Positions 34,881 to 46,928 are shown, numbered from the stretch's first letter. The stretch is 64,000 bases of DNA from Cubamyces lactineus (GCA_022376465.1 JACDTU010000021.1:478922-542921), one strand, 5' to 3'. The notes: generated by a model from the letters alone, not told the origin. Numbers and translations: made by a program.

Positions 34881-35507
34881 GCCCTCGCTGGCAAGGAACG
34901 GTGGTGGCGGTGGCGGGGAGGCAACGGGGATTCGGATCAGGGACCAGAGACTGGCGAGGCTTTTATACCGTTGTGGAGATCATGAAGGGGCAGCCCATAT
35001 TTGTGCAGAGCAGATGGAGTGCAGCGAGCAGAAGCGTTCGTCGCGCCATGTGCTACCAAGCGGGCGCGGGTCTCATCAAGGTTCTCGTCGGAAGGAACGT
35101 TCGCACTTTAAGCCGCTGTTCGCGTCCGCTGTCGAGGCCCCAGAGGAACCGCATTTATACTTCTTTTGCAGAGTACGGTAGTGCTTCAAGCGTGAGCATC
35201 ACGGGCAGAGTGGATGAAAACAAGCGACCGATGGCAGTAGTGCTGTCCCTCCTTGGTAAGAAGACAGAGACTCAGAGCATCGCGGCAGGACGACAATTCG
35301 AAGCAGTCGTGAAAGATACGGGCGTCTCCTGTGGGATCGGCACTCCGCAGATCTGATCTGATCGGACGTGGAGAGAGATAAGATAAGATGAAGAAATTGG
35401 CCAAGAAATATAAGATCGCTCTAGCTTTGACTCGGAACTTGCTAGCTCTTGACTCTTCCTTTCCCCACCCTCTCATTCCTCTCTCACCACTCTTTCTTCC
35501 CAGCAAA
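34881..35507. other. Shared promoter region, SurE-like copy 2 and BCAT
   Basis: About 630 bp between divergent genes. Pyrimidine-rich tracts precede the BCAT start, as is common for highly expressed fungal genes. No gene seen. Confidence 0.5.
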
Positions 35508-37011
35508 ATGGCCATCTCCCAGACCACGAACGGTGCTGCCAACGGCGCTGCCGTGTCTGCGCCTGCGCAACCTGCAGAGCTCGATGTACGTCCCTAGCAC
35601 GTCTTCAGCCACCCGAGGGTCTCACCAAGTCTTGCGCTCTATAGGCTTCCAAAGTCGTCGTTACACTCGCACAGGAGCTCAAGCCAATCCCTCCTGCGAC
35701 TGAGCTCAAGTTCGGTCAGGTGTGTCGGTGCGCTTGTTCACGTGTTCCATCCCTGGGCTCATAATTCTCTGCAATAGGTCATGACCGACCACATGATGGT
35801 TGTTTCTTATGACCCGGTCAACGGCTGGTCAACGCCCGAAATTAAGCCTTATGGCCCACTTGCGCTTGACCCGGCCAGCTCGTGCTTCCAGTACGCGACG
35901 AACGTCTTCGAGGGTATGAAGGTATGCGCCGGCGACCTCTCTCATGCTCTGTAGTGCTGAAGGTATCGTACTTCTAGGCGTACGTTGGTCCCGATGGCAA
36001 GCCCCGTCTCTTCCGCCCCAACAAAAACATGGACCGCATGGCGATGTCGGCTGGCCGCGTCGCCCTCCCTCCCTTTGACACGAACGAGCTCCTCAAGCTC
36101 ATCAGGCGCCTCGTCGCGATCGAGCAGCGCTGGATACCCACACAAAAGGGCCACAGCCTCTACATCCGCCCCACCATCATCGGCACCCGTTCTTGTACGT
36201 CTTTCGTTGCCTCCATGCTGTGTGCATCCGAGGGCCCATGCTCATCGTGTGACTCTTCTCTCGCCAGCCCTCGGAGTTGCTGCGTCCGACTCCGCTGTTC
36301 TCTACGTGATCTGCTCGCCCACAGGTCCTTACTTCCGTACGGGTGCTCGCCCCATCTCCCTCCTTGCTATCAACGAGACCGTCCGCGCATGGCCGGGAGG
36401 CACCGGCGGGTACAAGCTCGCTCTCAACTACGCACCGACGTTCAAGCCCCAGCAGTACGCCGCCAAGCTCGGGTACGACCAGTGCCTCTGGCTCCTCGGG
36501 GAGAAAATCACCGAGGCGGGCGCCATGAACTTCTTCGTCGTCGTCCAGCGGGAAGACGGTGGTAAGTAGCCGCCTATCCACCTCTTTCGTTCTCAGCTAT
36601 TAAACACACGCACCACTCCCATCAGACTTGGACGTATTCACGCCCCCTCTGGACGGGACGATCCTCCCCGGCGTCACGCGCGACTCGATCCTCGCGCTCG
36701 CGGCGGCGCACCCGTCGCGCATGGTCCTCCCGAACCTGCCCTCGTCTCTGCGCCTGCACGTCTCGGAGCGCGAGCTGACGATGTCTGAGCTCTCCGCGTG
36801 GGCCGCGGACGGGCGGCTGCTCGAGGCATTCGGCGTCGGCACGGCCGTCGTCGTCGCTGCTGTGGGGCGCATCGGGTACCAGGGCAAGGACATCGTCCTC
36901 CCGACGCACGAGGGCGGCCTTGGCCCTGTCGGCCGTGCGCTCTACGAGCGCATTACGGAGATCCAGGACGGCAAGTTCCAATGGGAGGACTGGTCCGTCG
37001 TCTGTGAGTGA
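35508..37011 (+). CDS. Branched-chain amino acid aminotransferase
   Basis: PLP-dependent class IV transaminase that interconverts leucine, isoleucine and valine with their keto acids. From ATG 35,508 (MAISQTTNGAANGAAV) with no obvious mitochondrial leader, suggesting the cytosolic form. Exons give KFGQVMTDHMMVVSYD, SSCFQYATNVFEGMKAYVG, PRLFRPNKNMDRMAMSAGRV and KGHSLYIRPTIIGT. WPGGTGGYKLALNYAPT holds the PLP lysine (GYK). LGYDQCLWLLGEK, AGAMNFFVVVQRED and PLDGTILPGVTRDSILALA complete the active-site region. Ends GKFQWEDWSVVCE, TGA at 37,011. Six to seven exons, short introns. Confidence 0.92.
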
Positions 37012-37240
37012 GCGGACGATCAGCGGTTCTTTGGCTAGGCGTTCTTCTAGAAGACGGGACTTGTCCTGGTGATAGAAGGAGATGAGCGGGGGCTCGATTG
37101 GAGAGGACAAGGAGTAAAAAAACTACTGTAGGGTACTAGGTAGTGTATAGCATGCGAAATGTACGTCTAGATCTAGTGATACAAGGATACATATACACCA
37201 GCGCACGCCAGGAGAAGGGCCGAAGGAGCACCTTCAACGA
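37012..37240. other. Convergent 3' region of BCAT and Deg1/Pus3
   Basis: Short A/T-richer spacer between two convergent genes; presumed polyadenylation regions. Confidence 0.5.
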
Positions 37241-38773
37241 CTACTCGTCCACGTCATCGTTTGCGACAGCGTTCGCCGCGGCCCTCCGCTGAAGCTTCTT
37301 CGCGCCCCTACCCAGACGGTACCGCTCGTTCAGCTGTTCGGCAGGCAACGCCCTCTTCCTCTGCAATAGCGGCGTGTACGTCGCCGCGCGCTTCGTGGTG
37401 CCCCCGCCCAGAGGCAGAGCCATCATCCCCCCTGGGGCCAACGGCTCGACGCCCGGCGCGCCGATCGGGAAATACGGCCTCGGACGCTCGTAGTACGGCT
37501 CCGTCGCCTTCAAGAAGTGCTCCTCGAGCATCGCGCCGATGACCGCACGCTCATGCGCGCACGCCATGCCCGGTACCGGGCTCTTCCACGACTCGCCGCT
37601 CCCTTGGGAAGGCCTGGTTTGGTCGACGCGCCAATCGAGCGCGCCGTCGTCGTATCCGCAGTCCCAGAGCATGAGCGGGAATGGGTCCGCGATGATGTAC
37701 TCGGGCTTGCTCGTCACGACCGGGGGCGCGGGCTCGCCTGGGCGGAACGGCGGGAGCGGGTTCTCGGGGTCGACGTTGAGCAGCGCGGACACGATGGAGG
37801 GTTTCTCGAGCCCGGTGCCAACGAGGAAGAGGATGGCCATGATGTGCCGGACCATGTTGTAGAGGAAGGCATTCCCGCGAAGGTTGAAGACGTGCATCCC
37901 GGTGGGGCGCGCGGGGTCGACGGGGTCGATCGAGGCGTGCAGGATGCGCCGGGTGAAGACTGTGATCTGCTTGCATGGATCGATCTTGCAGAGGTTCCGG
38001 AAGTCGTGGTCGCCGACGAGCCGCGAGGCCGCGTCGGACATGGCGGCGAGGTCGAGCCCTTGCGGGGAGAAGAAGTACTTGTAGTGCCGCCAACGGCAGC
38101 TGTGCCGCGCGGAGAAGTCGTCCGCGACGGGCGAGCAGGCGAGGATACGGATTGTGGGCGGGAGGATGTGGTTTAGCTTGTAGATGTAGGTCGCCGGGTC
38201 TTCTTCCGACTCTTTCGGAGGGGAATTCGTCGGTAGCGATGCGTTCGTCGGGGGCTCGTCGAAGTCGTCGAGAAGGCCAAAGTCACCTTCCAGACCTGGT
38301 GCGTCTTGAGATGTCGATGCCTCCTCGGACGCCGATGTTTGTGTATACTGCGATGCTTCGGGTGCCTCCGATGCGTCTGCTGCTAGTGTCTTCACGCTCG
38401 AGCCGCTCCGGACCCAGAGACTGACCACTTGCCCAGCCGCGCTCACACCCTTGTCCGTCCGCCCACATCGCTGCCATCCGCATCCATCCAGGCCTCCGTC
38501 CCGATCGACGAGCTTCGTGTGCACGAGCGCATCGAACAGCACGCCCTCCACCGTCGGCAGCACCGGGTCCCTCTGGATTTCCATCCCGCCATAATGGATG
38601 CCATTGTATGTGAATTTGAGCGCGATCTTCCGCCGCGCGTACGCCCCAAAGTCAAACGGCTTCGCCTTGCGCAGGAGCTGTTGGTGTGGAAGTCGCGGGC
38701 GGTCGTGGTGCGGGTCGAGCTGCTGCAGACGCGCGATGAGCTCTTCGCGTGACCAGTTTTTGTAGGGCTCCAT
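37241..38773 (-). CDS. DEG1: tRNA pseudouridine synthase Deg1/Pus3
   Basis: TruA-family enzyme that isomerises uridines 38 and 39 in the tRNA anticodon arm. Single exon. ATG 38,773 gives MEPYKNWSREELIARLQQL; an in-frame ATG at 38,827 would add 18 residues. The eukaryotic Pus3 pattern is clear: IALKFTYNGIHYGGMEIQRD, then CGRTDKGVSAAGQVVSLWVR with the catalytic Asp, NHILPPTIRILACSPV, FSARHSCRWRHYKYFF, DHDFRNLCKID, RGNAFLYNMVRHIMAILFLV and FPLMLWDCGYDD. An acidic Ser/Thr-rich insert of about 75 residues (SQYTQTSASEEASTSQD) after the catalytic block is unusual. A basic tail ends VANDDVDE. Complete at about 510 residues. Confidence 0.93.
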   Translation of the reverse strand: MEPYKNWSREELIARLQQLDPHHDRPRLPHQQLLRKAKPFDFGAYARRKIALKFTYNGIHYGGMEIQRDPVLPTVEGVLFDALVHTKLVDRDGGLDGCGWQRCGRTDKGVSAAGQVVSLWVRSGSSVKTLAADASEAPEASQYTQTSASEEASTSQDAPGLEGDFGLLDDFDEPPTNASLPTNSPPKESEEDPATYIYKLNHILPPTIRILACSPVADDFSARHSCRWRHYKYFFSPQGLDLAAMSDAASRLVGDHDFRNLCKIDPCKQITVFTRRILHASIDPVDPARPTGMHVFNLRGNAFLYNMVRHIMAILFLVGTGLEKPSIVSALLNVDPENPLPPFRPGEPAPPVVTSKPEYIIADPFPLMLWDCGYDDGALDWRVDQTRPSQGSGESWKSPVPGMACAHERAVIGAMLEEHFLKATEPYYERPRPYFPIGAPGVEPLAPGGMMALPLGGGTTKRAATYTPLLQRKRALPAEQLNERYRLGRGAKKLQRRAAANAVANDDVDE

Positions 38774-38827
38774 GCGTGTAAATCTTGCGTGGTGTCGTAA
38801 GAGACGGTAGCTCGTGCCACCGGTCAT

Positions 38828-39737
38828 ACAATTGGACGGGAACGTACAGGAGTGACCAGACCAGGAATCAATGAGAGGGTAGTGCGTTTGATGCTTCTAC
38901 AAACCGCACTCGCGGAGTCGCAGGATTAGTTGAAATGTTAGGTGTGAACGGTGACCCTAAGCAAGTGGCCCTGGAAGTAAGGTGTAGGAAAGCCAATATT
39001 TGACACAGCTTGGTACGGCCTACGGGCGTTCGATTGGCGCCTATTGGGATCTGGGATAGATCTTGGCTAGATCTCTACGGTACTACCACTCATGAAGTTG
39101 TGCACGATGGTGCCACGACCGATGTCCATGTACAAGTGCAAGAATCCTCCTGATTAGATGATTACCGCGACAAGGACTGCGCACAAAGTACTACTGGCGC
39201 CTGCTGCTGCCACTAGGTGCTACTACTACCCTACGGGCATCGACGCGACGAGGCGTCTGACGCCGGCTACTAGACCATACACACTACTGCGGCAAGATGA
39301 GTAACAAAACGCGAGGCGCCCGCCCCCATCCCAACGCGAGCCACACCTACACCACACCCTCTGCAGTGCCCAGACCTAGGGCGGGAGATGCGGAGAGGGG
39401 CGTGAGCGCGGCCCGCGCTGAGGAAGGGGCCATATACAACTACATTACTGCCGACGTATACCGATATCATCCTGTTGGTATATAAATTACTCCGCCGTCG
39501 AGGCCTGTGCTTCGACGCCCGCGGAGGAAAACGGTGGGAGAGGCGCGATGGCGATGAAAGAGCAGGGAGAGGCCGGGAACGAATGATGTAATGGAGGACG
39601 AGAGCGAGCACGGCACCAGCGAGCACCAGCGCTCCCGGCAAGAACGAACGAAAGGGCCGCTCGAGGGGGCTCGTGGAACCGGCCAGGCAAGAAGGCGAAC
39701 GAATGGTGAACGGGATACATAGGCCAGAAGGGAGACC
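38828..39737. other. Intergenic, no gene recognised
   Basis: Promoter of Deg1/Pus3 and 3' flank of the Kelch gene. A clustered CTACTACT stretch occurs near 39,185-39,240. No coding signal. Confidence 0.45.
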
Positions 39738-41410
39738 TTACTCGACGTCGATGCGGAAGCTGGTGACCTGCGGCAGGTACGCGGCGCCAGCGAGGTCGAG
39801 GATGTGCACGTCGTCAAACACTTCGGAGCCATTGAAGCCTCCAAAGATGAAGACGCGGCTATCTGCGAGGCATGCAGCGTGATATCCGCGCATCGACGGC
39901 GGCTTGCCTGCGACTTGCCTTGGCTCGTACTGCAGCGACACTAAGATAAGGTGCGTTAGCTGACCGGAGAACGAGATAGGGTAGGATAGGTACCTAGATT
40001 GAAGAGTAGAAGGTCTTGCATGTAATTCACACCGTCGTGGCCGCCGTAGATGAAGAGGTACGACCCGACCTGGGTGGCTGTGTGCGACAACCGCCTATGG
40101 TTCTCTCCAAGTTTGACCAGACTCCATAACAGGGAATCTGTGAGTTGGTACTGAGCATGATGAAACTTCATTTCGGTTTTACCATCAACCTACCAAGGTT
40201 GAGACACCAGATGTCGGAGAAGCATTGCTGGCCATCGCTACCCCCAACGAGCACCATGACGTTCCCTATCAGGTTGGCAGTGTGATATCCCCGCGAGGAC
40301 GGTTTCTCCCCGTGCGTGACGACCTCTTCCCATCGTAGTCGGTCGAGCCCGCCGCTGAGATCGAGCGTCCACACGTCGTTGAGCGCGTTGTTCCCATTCC
40401 CGCCGCCGAAGATCCATAATTTGTTCTTGTACAACACCGACGTGTGTGCACGCCGCGGTGGTGGATACGGCGTGGTCCGTTCTGACTCTGGCACGTCGCC
40501 CGACAAGGGATGGTGCCACCGTCGTGTGGCCGTATCGAGCACATAGACGTCGTTGTAGTATTCCGCACCCTCCCCGCCGCCAAACACATAGATCTTCCGG
40601 TCGACGAGCGTCGCCGTATGCGCGCGGCACGGTTTCGGGATCTCGCCCTGTACCTGCGGATGTGTCCATTGCATCGTCTCTAAGCTGCCTGCCTTAGCAC
40701 GCGCTCCGAAGCTGAAAGGGAGGAGGGGCAATACAATGCGCACCTGTATTGAAGCAAAATACGTCCCGCCAACATGTCCTCTCGTCGCAACCACCAAAGA
40801 GCCATGCGACGTTGTCGATCAGCGTCACGCTGTGCGCGCGCATGCCCCGCGGCGGCATGAGCCCATACACCGGCGCGCGGCTCCAGTGCATGAGCGTCGC
40901 CGGCGCGAGCTCGGCGTCCTTGACATGGTGTATATGCGGGGTGTTGCGCACTCTGTGCGGAGGCTGCTCCGACGCTGCCGTCGCGCTTCCCTTGCCGTTC
41001 TTTGCCTCTCTCCCGTCGCGCTCTCGCCCACTAATGCTCCTGTCGTCGCGATCCCGGTCCCGGTCCCGGCCCTTGTCCCTCTCCTTGATCGTCGCAGGAG
41101 AGCGAGAACGATGCCGCCGGGGTGTCGTCACCCCGCTCAGCGTGTCGCCGCTCGCCGATCTGGACGTCGCCGATCGCACGAGGCTGGAGGGCGTGCGTGT
41201 GCCCGAGGGGGTTCTGGAGGAAGACGCAGCGCTTGCGAGGCTGGTCGTGCTTGTTGCCGCCTTGAAAGTCGTAGCCGAGCCCGTTACGGAATGGTGAAAG
41301 TACGGAGAACGTGCGCTGGGCGTGAGCGGGCCCTCCTCGGGCACCTCGCTCAACGTGCCCATGGCTAACCGGGGCGAGTCCATCGTCGTGCGGAGCTCGG
41401 GCGGGGGCAT
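39738..41410 (-). CDS. Kelch-repeat protein
   Basis: Beta-propeller protein with about six Kelch motifs, probably a protein-interaction scaffold (related by layout to Tea1/LZTR1-like Kelch proteins; role not determinable). I chose ATG 41,410 (MPPPELRTTMDSPRLAMG); the frame is open further upstream without conserved features. The first 180 residues are disordered: Ser/Thr-rich, with an RD repeat (KERDKGRDRDRDRDD). Kelch blades follow: RGMRAHSVTLIDNVAWLFGG, CRAHTATLVDRKIYVFGG, RRAHTSVLYKNKLWIFGG, SRGYHTANLIGNVMVLVGG, RRLSHTATQVGSYLFIYGG and MRGYHAACLADSRVFIFGG. It ends VTSFRIDVE. Four exons or so. Confidence 0.88.
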
Positions 41411-41790
41411 GGGTGGGAAGGTGGAAGATGGAAGGCGGGGCGGCAGGACGACGAGGAAGACGATGAGCTCGAGGGCGTTGAGCGCCCAGGGACGCGTACA
41501 TATAGCGCTTCGGGCATACGCGCGCCTTTCGCCCTGAAATGCCTCCGCTCCGCGTGGCCGACGCTCGCCGCGCATGATGCCGGCGGGGTTGATTGGTCTG
41601 CCCGACCCCACGGCCCACGACAAGACTGAACAAGACATCTTCGGCTAAGGCACAAATACAGTCTAAGAGCTGAAGTAGCTAGAATACACGTTCTGTAGGG
41701 ACGTAGGGATACAACAACTTCACAACTGATTTACACTGCAAGACCAAGGTCCGTCTTCACCACTGGTGCCATGATCACGCCTCAATGGCC
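41411..41790. other. Intergenic, Kelch promoter
   Basis: Between the Kelch start and the 3' end of the SMP-like gene. No gene seen. Confidence 0.45.
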
Positions 41791-43180
41791 TCACACACCC
41801 GCATCTGAGAGGGTCCGGGTGCCACCATCCATTGCGTTCTGATCCGCCAAGCTCTGTGCAATTACGGCGATGTTATCTGCTGGAGGGTCGTACCCCAGCG
41901 TCCGGTGCTCTTCCGAGTACAAGAACGCAGCGAGTTCTGGGCCCACCGTCAGTGACTCTCCACGCGGGTCAGAACTGGTCGATCGCATTCATACTCACCT
42001 TTGGTGACCGGCTGAGCACCACGCCTCGCAACGGCTGCTTGCGCCTGTGCCACGAGCGATCCGCTTGGGGGTGTGTATCCCAAACTGTTTCAAAGCGCTT
42101 GTGAGTAAATGGGCCTCCCTCAGTAGGTGCCTCACATGGAAACTGAGCTAGGTTTTATGGGTACTCACAACTTGTGCTCATATGACTCTAGCTGTTGCGC
42201 CTCTTGCTTCGTAATGGTGTGCACGTTAATACACGGGACGGTATCCGGTTCACGTTCTGCGCTAGAAGCGGTCGCAGGAGTGACATCAGCCCCAGAGACA
42301 TGACGACCGGCACAAACATCGGGGACACATACGCGACTCTCTGTGCGTCCTCTCGGGCAGCCTCTACGAGGGTGATCGGGTCTGGGTGCTCAACGCCAGG
42401 CTCGCCTTGTGGATGGTGCGTGGCTGCAGCTTGGGCCTCCGCGGCGAGCGAACCGGCGGGGGGTCGGTAGCCGAGCTCACTATGCTCTTCCGACATGATC
42501 TGCTGTGCTTCATCTACGAGGAATGCGGCAGAGAATTGTGAGTATGGTGAAACAGGCTCCCGGGTTCACGTATACAACCTACTTTTACCGATGCCCCGAA
42601 GGTCGATCCCTAGGGTCTCCGCGGCTGTGAGCAGCCTACCCTTGCCTGGCACAGTCCAGTGGTCCATCTTGTAAGCGGGTTGGCCGCCGAGCTCTCCCCT
42701 GTTCACAATGTACGCACGAGGTTACCACATGCTGCGATTGGGTGAAGGAAGGCTGGCAGGCAACTTACGCTATTCGTACCGCGTCCGCCTCGGCAGCTTC
42801 GACTAAGGCCTTCTCATTTGGCGGTATGAGGCTGCCTTCGGGGTGACGTGCGGCCGCAGCTTGGGCTTGAGCAGCGAGGGAACCTTCTGGGGGCCTATAG
42901 CCCAGAGCCCTGTGCTCTTCTGAAACGATCTTCCTCGCCTCCTCTGCGCATTTTCTCGCTCACTTAGTGAGTGATCAGACGGTATCCGCCACCAAAACAC
43001 ACCTTCGCCAATACTATCGAGATCAATGCTTGCTGTCGTAGAAGCTGTCGTAACGGGGGCTTGAGGTGGCCTCAGAGCGGGTGCAGGCTCGGTGGGCGGA
43101 AGCGGTTCTGTGTCCTGCAGGATACGTATCGCGTCCAGATATGCAGCTTTCTCGAGGAAGGGCGCGTTGGACGATGTCAT
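41791..43180 (-). CDS. SMP-like repeat protein with four LGYxPPxGSLAAxAQ motifs
   Basis: ATG 43,180 starts MTSSNAPFLEKAAYLDAIR. After a linker come four copies of a motif spread over separate exons: LGYRPPEGSLAAQAQAAAAR, LGYRPPAGSLAAEAQAAATH, LGYTPPSGSLVAQAQAAVAR and the diverged LGYDPPADNIAVIAQSLADQ. The first, second and fourth are preceded by SEEH; the third by SYEHK. The GS-AA-AQ-AA pattern resembles the seed maturation protein (SMP) domain found in plants and many fungi, linked to desiccation or spore biology. A segment between copies 1 and 2 (KMDHWTVPGKGRLLTAAETL) looks unrelated. The terminal stop is at 41,791. Function not known; the SMP assignment is a motif-level inference. Confidence 0.62.
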
Positions 43181-43875
43181 CTTTTGCTTCGTAGTCGCCG
43201 TACAGGTCGAGAAATGTAACGAAAAGACATGCTGAACTGTAGTGTCCAGCAAGGCAGGCAAGGTGGGGGCGACGACGTCATGGCCGGTGTGGAGGTTCCC
43301 CAGAGTGCCTCCCCCGGAGTCCGGCGTCGGCGCGGAGGTAGATCTCGTTTGATCCGTTGCCCCGCATGGGCGCCCCGATGCAACCAGCTGTGCTGGCATT
43401 CAACGACGCCCGCAGTTATCGCAGCGCTCGGTGGCACTAGCTGTGCATATATGCACCACGCACGCGCTGGCAAAACACACGAGGACACTCCGAGGCAGAA
43501 GATTTCACATAAATTAAACCGGATGTAGCGAACGAACAAGTACACCATCATCGTCTAGTATTACAGGACGTCGTTCGTGTTACAACGGACGCGGCACGGC
43601 GCGCACGCGCCCGCAGACGAAGCTATACGACTAGCGAGGTACGAAGAATAGTACATAGGGGAAGAACGAGGACGCGAACGGGCGAGGCGGGAAACGGAGT
43701 CGAGACGGTGAGTCCAACGGTTTTGAGTAATATACGAGCAGCGATCACAGAGGAGGTCAAAAAAGCGAGAGGGGGGTAGGGAGAGAGGCAGAATATCTAG
43801 CAGCCATACACACAGGATAAAAGTACGGGAACCCGACGGAGAAGAGCGCATATACACGAGCGGGGGGTATCGGCT
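43181..43875. other. Intergenic, no gene recognised
   Basis: Promoter of the SMP-like gene and long 3' flank of the HMG-box gene. No coding signal beyond shadow frames. Confidence 0.45.
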
Positions 43876-44508
43876 TCACTCATCGTCGTCGTCCCCGTCA
43901 CCGCTGCCGCTATCGGCCTTCTTGCCCTGCGGAACGTGATCAGCACAAACCAACCAAGGTCACGGGAGCGGTGGCGACTTACGTCGTACTCTGACTTCTC
44001 CTGCTCGGCGCGCGCCTTGTCCGCGAGTGCCTGGTCGAGGTAGGGCTGCGAAGCGCATACATCGGTCAGTTATTGCGTTCCCGCTCCCAGATGGCGAGGT
44101 GCATATACCTTCTTCTCCTCATCGTCGAGCTCCTTCCACTTCGCACCGAGGAGCTTGCCAATCTCACCTATCAACGCGCGCCTTATCAGCAAACCGAACT
44201 GCCAACGACGATGTGGAACACCATCTACGTACCAAACCCGGCGTCGGGGTTCTCAGCCTTGATCCTCTCCCTCCAGTCCTGGCTGAAGAACATGTACGCA
44301 GAGAGTGCCCTCTTCGGGGCCTTGGGATCCTTCTTTCCCCTCGTTTTTGGCGCCTTCTCCTGCTTCTCAGCGGCCCTCCTCTGCGAGAGAGACGCAATCA
44401 GCACCGCACAGCGCATATAGGGCGGCCCTCGAGCGGCACCGCGCATATAACGAGAGGGCGGACGGGACAAATGCGCACCTTGGTTACTTTGGTGGTTTCC
44501 TTCGGCAT
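43876..44508 (-). CDS. NHP6-type HMG-box chromatin protein
   Basis: Small non-histone protein that bends DNA and assists FACT and transcription complexes. ATG 44,508 gives [10 protein letters not shown], then an intron, then [20 protein letters not shown] and the HMG box [28 protein letters not shown], then (next exons) [18 protein letters not shown] and [21 protein letters not shown]. The acidic tail [11 protein letters not shown] ends in TGA at 43,876. The single box with a basic N-terminal arm matches yeast Nhp6; the acidic C-terminal tail is an addition found in basidiomycete and animal HMGB-like proteins. Four exons. Confidence 0.92.
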
Positions 44509-45294
44509 CTGTAGGGGCAACGACGGTCGTCAGCAATACGTCCGACACGACCCGAGGCGGTGTGGAACGGGAGGGAGACGTTCGACACGTCCGCGACGCG
44601 TCCGTTGGGGACGCGTCCGGGGCGCGTCGCGCCGCCCCACGTCGCCTGCGCGTCGGCGAGGACGACAGCGGGGCGACATCGATCGCGCGCGAACATCAGA
44701 TAACGCGCAAAGGGGCCCTATACGCACCTCGTTCAAATGTGGGCGGGGGACGGGGACGGCTGTGAGTGAGTGTGCTGGGCGCAGGCGGGGGACAGGCAGG
44801 GCAGCGCTACTAGGCGCAGGCGTAGGCAGAGGAAAATGGCTGGCTGGGCTGGCTGGCTGGCTGGCTTTGGGTGAGAGGGCTCTGCCTGGGTGGGGGGCGT
44901 AGGGCTGCGCTGTGAGAATCCGCGTTAAACAACCCATCTCTTACCTAAGCCATCTGTGACAGCCACGCACATGACCTCCCGCACGGACCAGCGGGCATCC
45001 AGCGGGCGCGTGACCAAACCGTGTTTCGTGACTGTGACGGTCTCAGATGCCCTCCAATCGCAGCAGCCAACAGCAGCCACTCTGCCCCGCTGATTCTCCC
45101 AGGGACACTGTTCCAGCGATCGCAGTCGACTCATCCGTCTCCTCGAGACTGAGCTCGCGTTGCATAGTCACTCGCGACGGATATACATGGGTTACACCCC
45201 GAACAGATGAGGACAGGTTAGAATACACAGTGAATGGAGAACAGGCAAGCCACAACAGGAACTTCTTCTCGCACACAAGTCACGCCGCCCGGCG
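44509..45294. other. Intergenic with GGCT tetranucleotide repeat
   Basis: Promoter of the HMG gene and 3' flank of the otubain gene. Contains an imperfect (GGCT)n run at about 44,838-44,867. No gene seen. Confidence 0.55.
44838..44867 (+). repeat. (GGCT)n microsatellite
   Basis: About seven imperfect GGCT units upstream of the HMG-box gene. Confidence 0.8.
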
Positions 45295-46928
45295 TTACTC
45301 GAGGAGCGGCGGGATGGGGTCCTCGCTCCGACGATCCAAGATGTCATAATGTCCCGGCCTGCGAAGAGGAATGCACACTCAGCACGGAGTAGAATGCTGA
45401 GACACGCGCCGACTGAGTCCATACCTGTAGAGCAAGTTCACTGGTTCCGCGTCTGGGTCGGGTGCATTCCGGAACGGTACAAAGCTAACCGTCCCCTGCG
45501 CGTCGTGGCCGTCAAGGTATGCAACGTTAATGTCCACCTTGAGCATGCTGGAGAGCGCAGCGATCTGGACGTGGTCTGTGCGTTGCGCGCAGCGCAGCGT
45601 AGCCCCATGTGAGAACTATTGGTACCGAAGAGGCTCGCGGGCAGAAATTTGGGCGGCCGTACCTGCTTCCTTCCCGAACGCTTCGACGAAGTGGTTGCAG
45701 AAGCTCTCGGGCTCCATGGGCTCCGTCGTCTCTGGATTGAATAGGAATGGAGCGTACGACTCCGCATCCAGCTTGATCTGGGCGGATGTGAGCATGCGAA
45801 GATACATTACGACGGAGTTCGACACTGCGGAATCCACGCAAGTCAGTCTTTGCAAGCATGCGCGTGCATTCTCCGCCCTCACCTTCAGGAGTGTTGAACG
45901 CCTCCAGCAGCGAAGTAATAGTGAGGAGGCGCCCGTCTTCCCGAGGGTTGATGATCGCATTGATCAATTCCACGAAGGGCTCGTAGAACCCTTCGAACAC
46001 CAGACTCTGGAACCCCGCTTGCTCCAGCAGAGGCTGCGTGCTCTCGAGCACGGAAAGCGCGCTGGTCACGGCCAGCGCCGGCTCAGTCGCGTTCAGGATC
46101 TGCTCGATGTACGCGAAGGCTAAGGCTGTCATTCAAACAGATCAGTCGCTGTTCGTGCTCGGCGCATCGTGATGGGTACTCACAGCGATAAAAACAGTCA
46201 CCTGAAGATGCGAGGACGACGCAGTTAGCAAACGTTCGGGATCTAGGTCGGTGGCGCGGGCTACTGACCGTCTCCCCGAGTACGACGGAGCCCGATCCAT
46301 CCTTGGTTCATTAGCCAATCGATCTGCTTGACGAATGTCTGGGATCCGTTCTCGTATTCTGCACGGAGTGTGGTCATGGGTTCCAGAGATGAGATGAGAG
46401 GCCGAGTCTCGACGGGCAGGCCATCTCCAGGGAAGGTCTGCACGACGAAGGGATCTATCAGTAGACGCGACGACGCGTATCGCTCCTCTAGAACGCACCT
46501 GTGCGCCGTCAAATAGCCCGGCAGGCGGCAATTCTGCATGCACAGATATCGTCAGCTACACGCAACTTCCGTATGCATATCGGAGGTAATAGAGACGCGT
46601 ACCTTCAGGTTCGTCGACGCGCATATCGATCCAGGGGGACTCGCCAGCAACATCGAAGTCGACATCCGGAAGATCAGCAACCTTGAGCTTCGCTGCGCCA
46701 CCATGAGACAGCACGTCAGCTTCCCGAACGGAGCGCGCCACGCTCTCCCCTGCAGCTCAAAGGGGCGATCTGCTGCAAAACGTGGCGTCCAACAACTTTG
46801 TACTCACGCGCTTCGGGCGACCGCGACACCGGCGCGGCGGGCTCCGCGCCGCCACCGCCGCTGCCCGACGAACTCCCGGCCTCGACTATGTTGGTGGCGT
46901 TGCCGAATGGGACGGGCTCAGCAGACAT
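45295..46928 (-). CDS. Otubain-type deubiquitinase (OTUB1-like)
   Basis: Cysteine protease of peptidase family C65 that cleaves ubiquitin chains. ATG 46,928 opens a Gly/Ser-rich tail (MSAEPVPFGNATNIVEAG). KQIDWLMNQGWIGLRRTRGD then runs across a short intron into GDCFYR, giving the catalytic GDGDCFYR with its Cys; the tiny exon (about 46,182-46,201) is flanked by GT-AG introns. Next LAFAYIEQILNATEPA, EFFYEPFVELI-like SLVFEGFYEPFVELINAI, VVMYLRMLTSAQIK, ESFCNHFVEAFGKEA and DHVQIAALSSMLKVDINVAY. The catalytic His is in LLYRPGHYDIL. It ends IPPLLE, TAA at 45,295. About nine exons. Complete. Confidence 0.88.

Noticed and set aside
37261..38424. Plus-strand frames of 90-220 codons opposite Deg1/Pus3
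   Set aside because: Arg/Ala-rich shadows of a GC-rich single-exon gene; no independent motif.
40694..41638. Longer N-terminus for the Kelch protein with a hydrophobic segment (ALELIVFLVVLPP)
   Set aside because: The segment is Arg-rich around it and lacks family features; ATG 41,410 gives a normal disordered start. I kept the shorter form.
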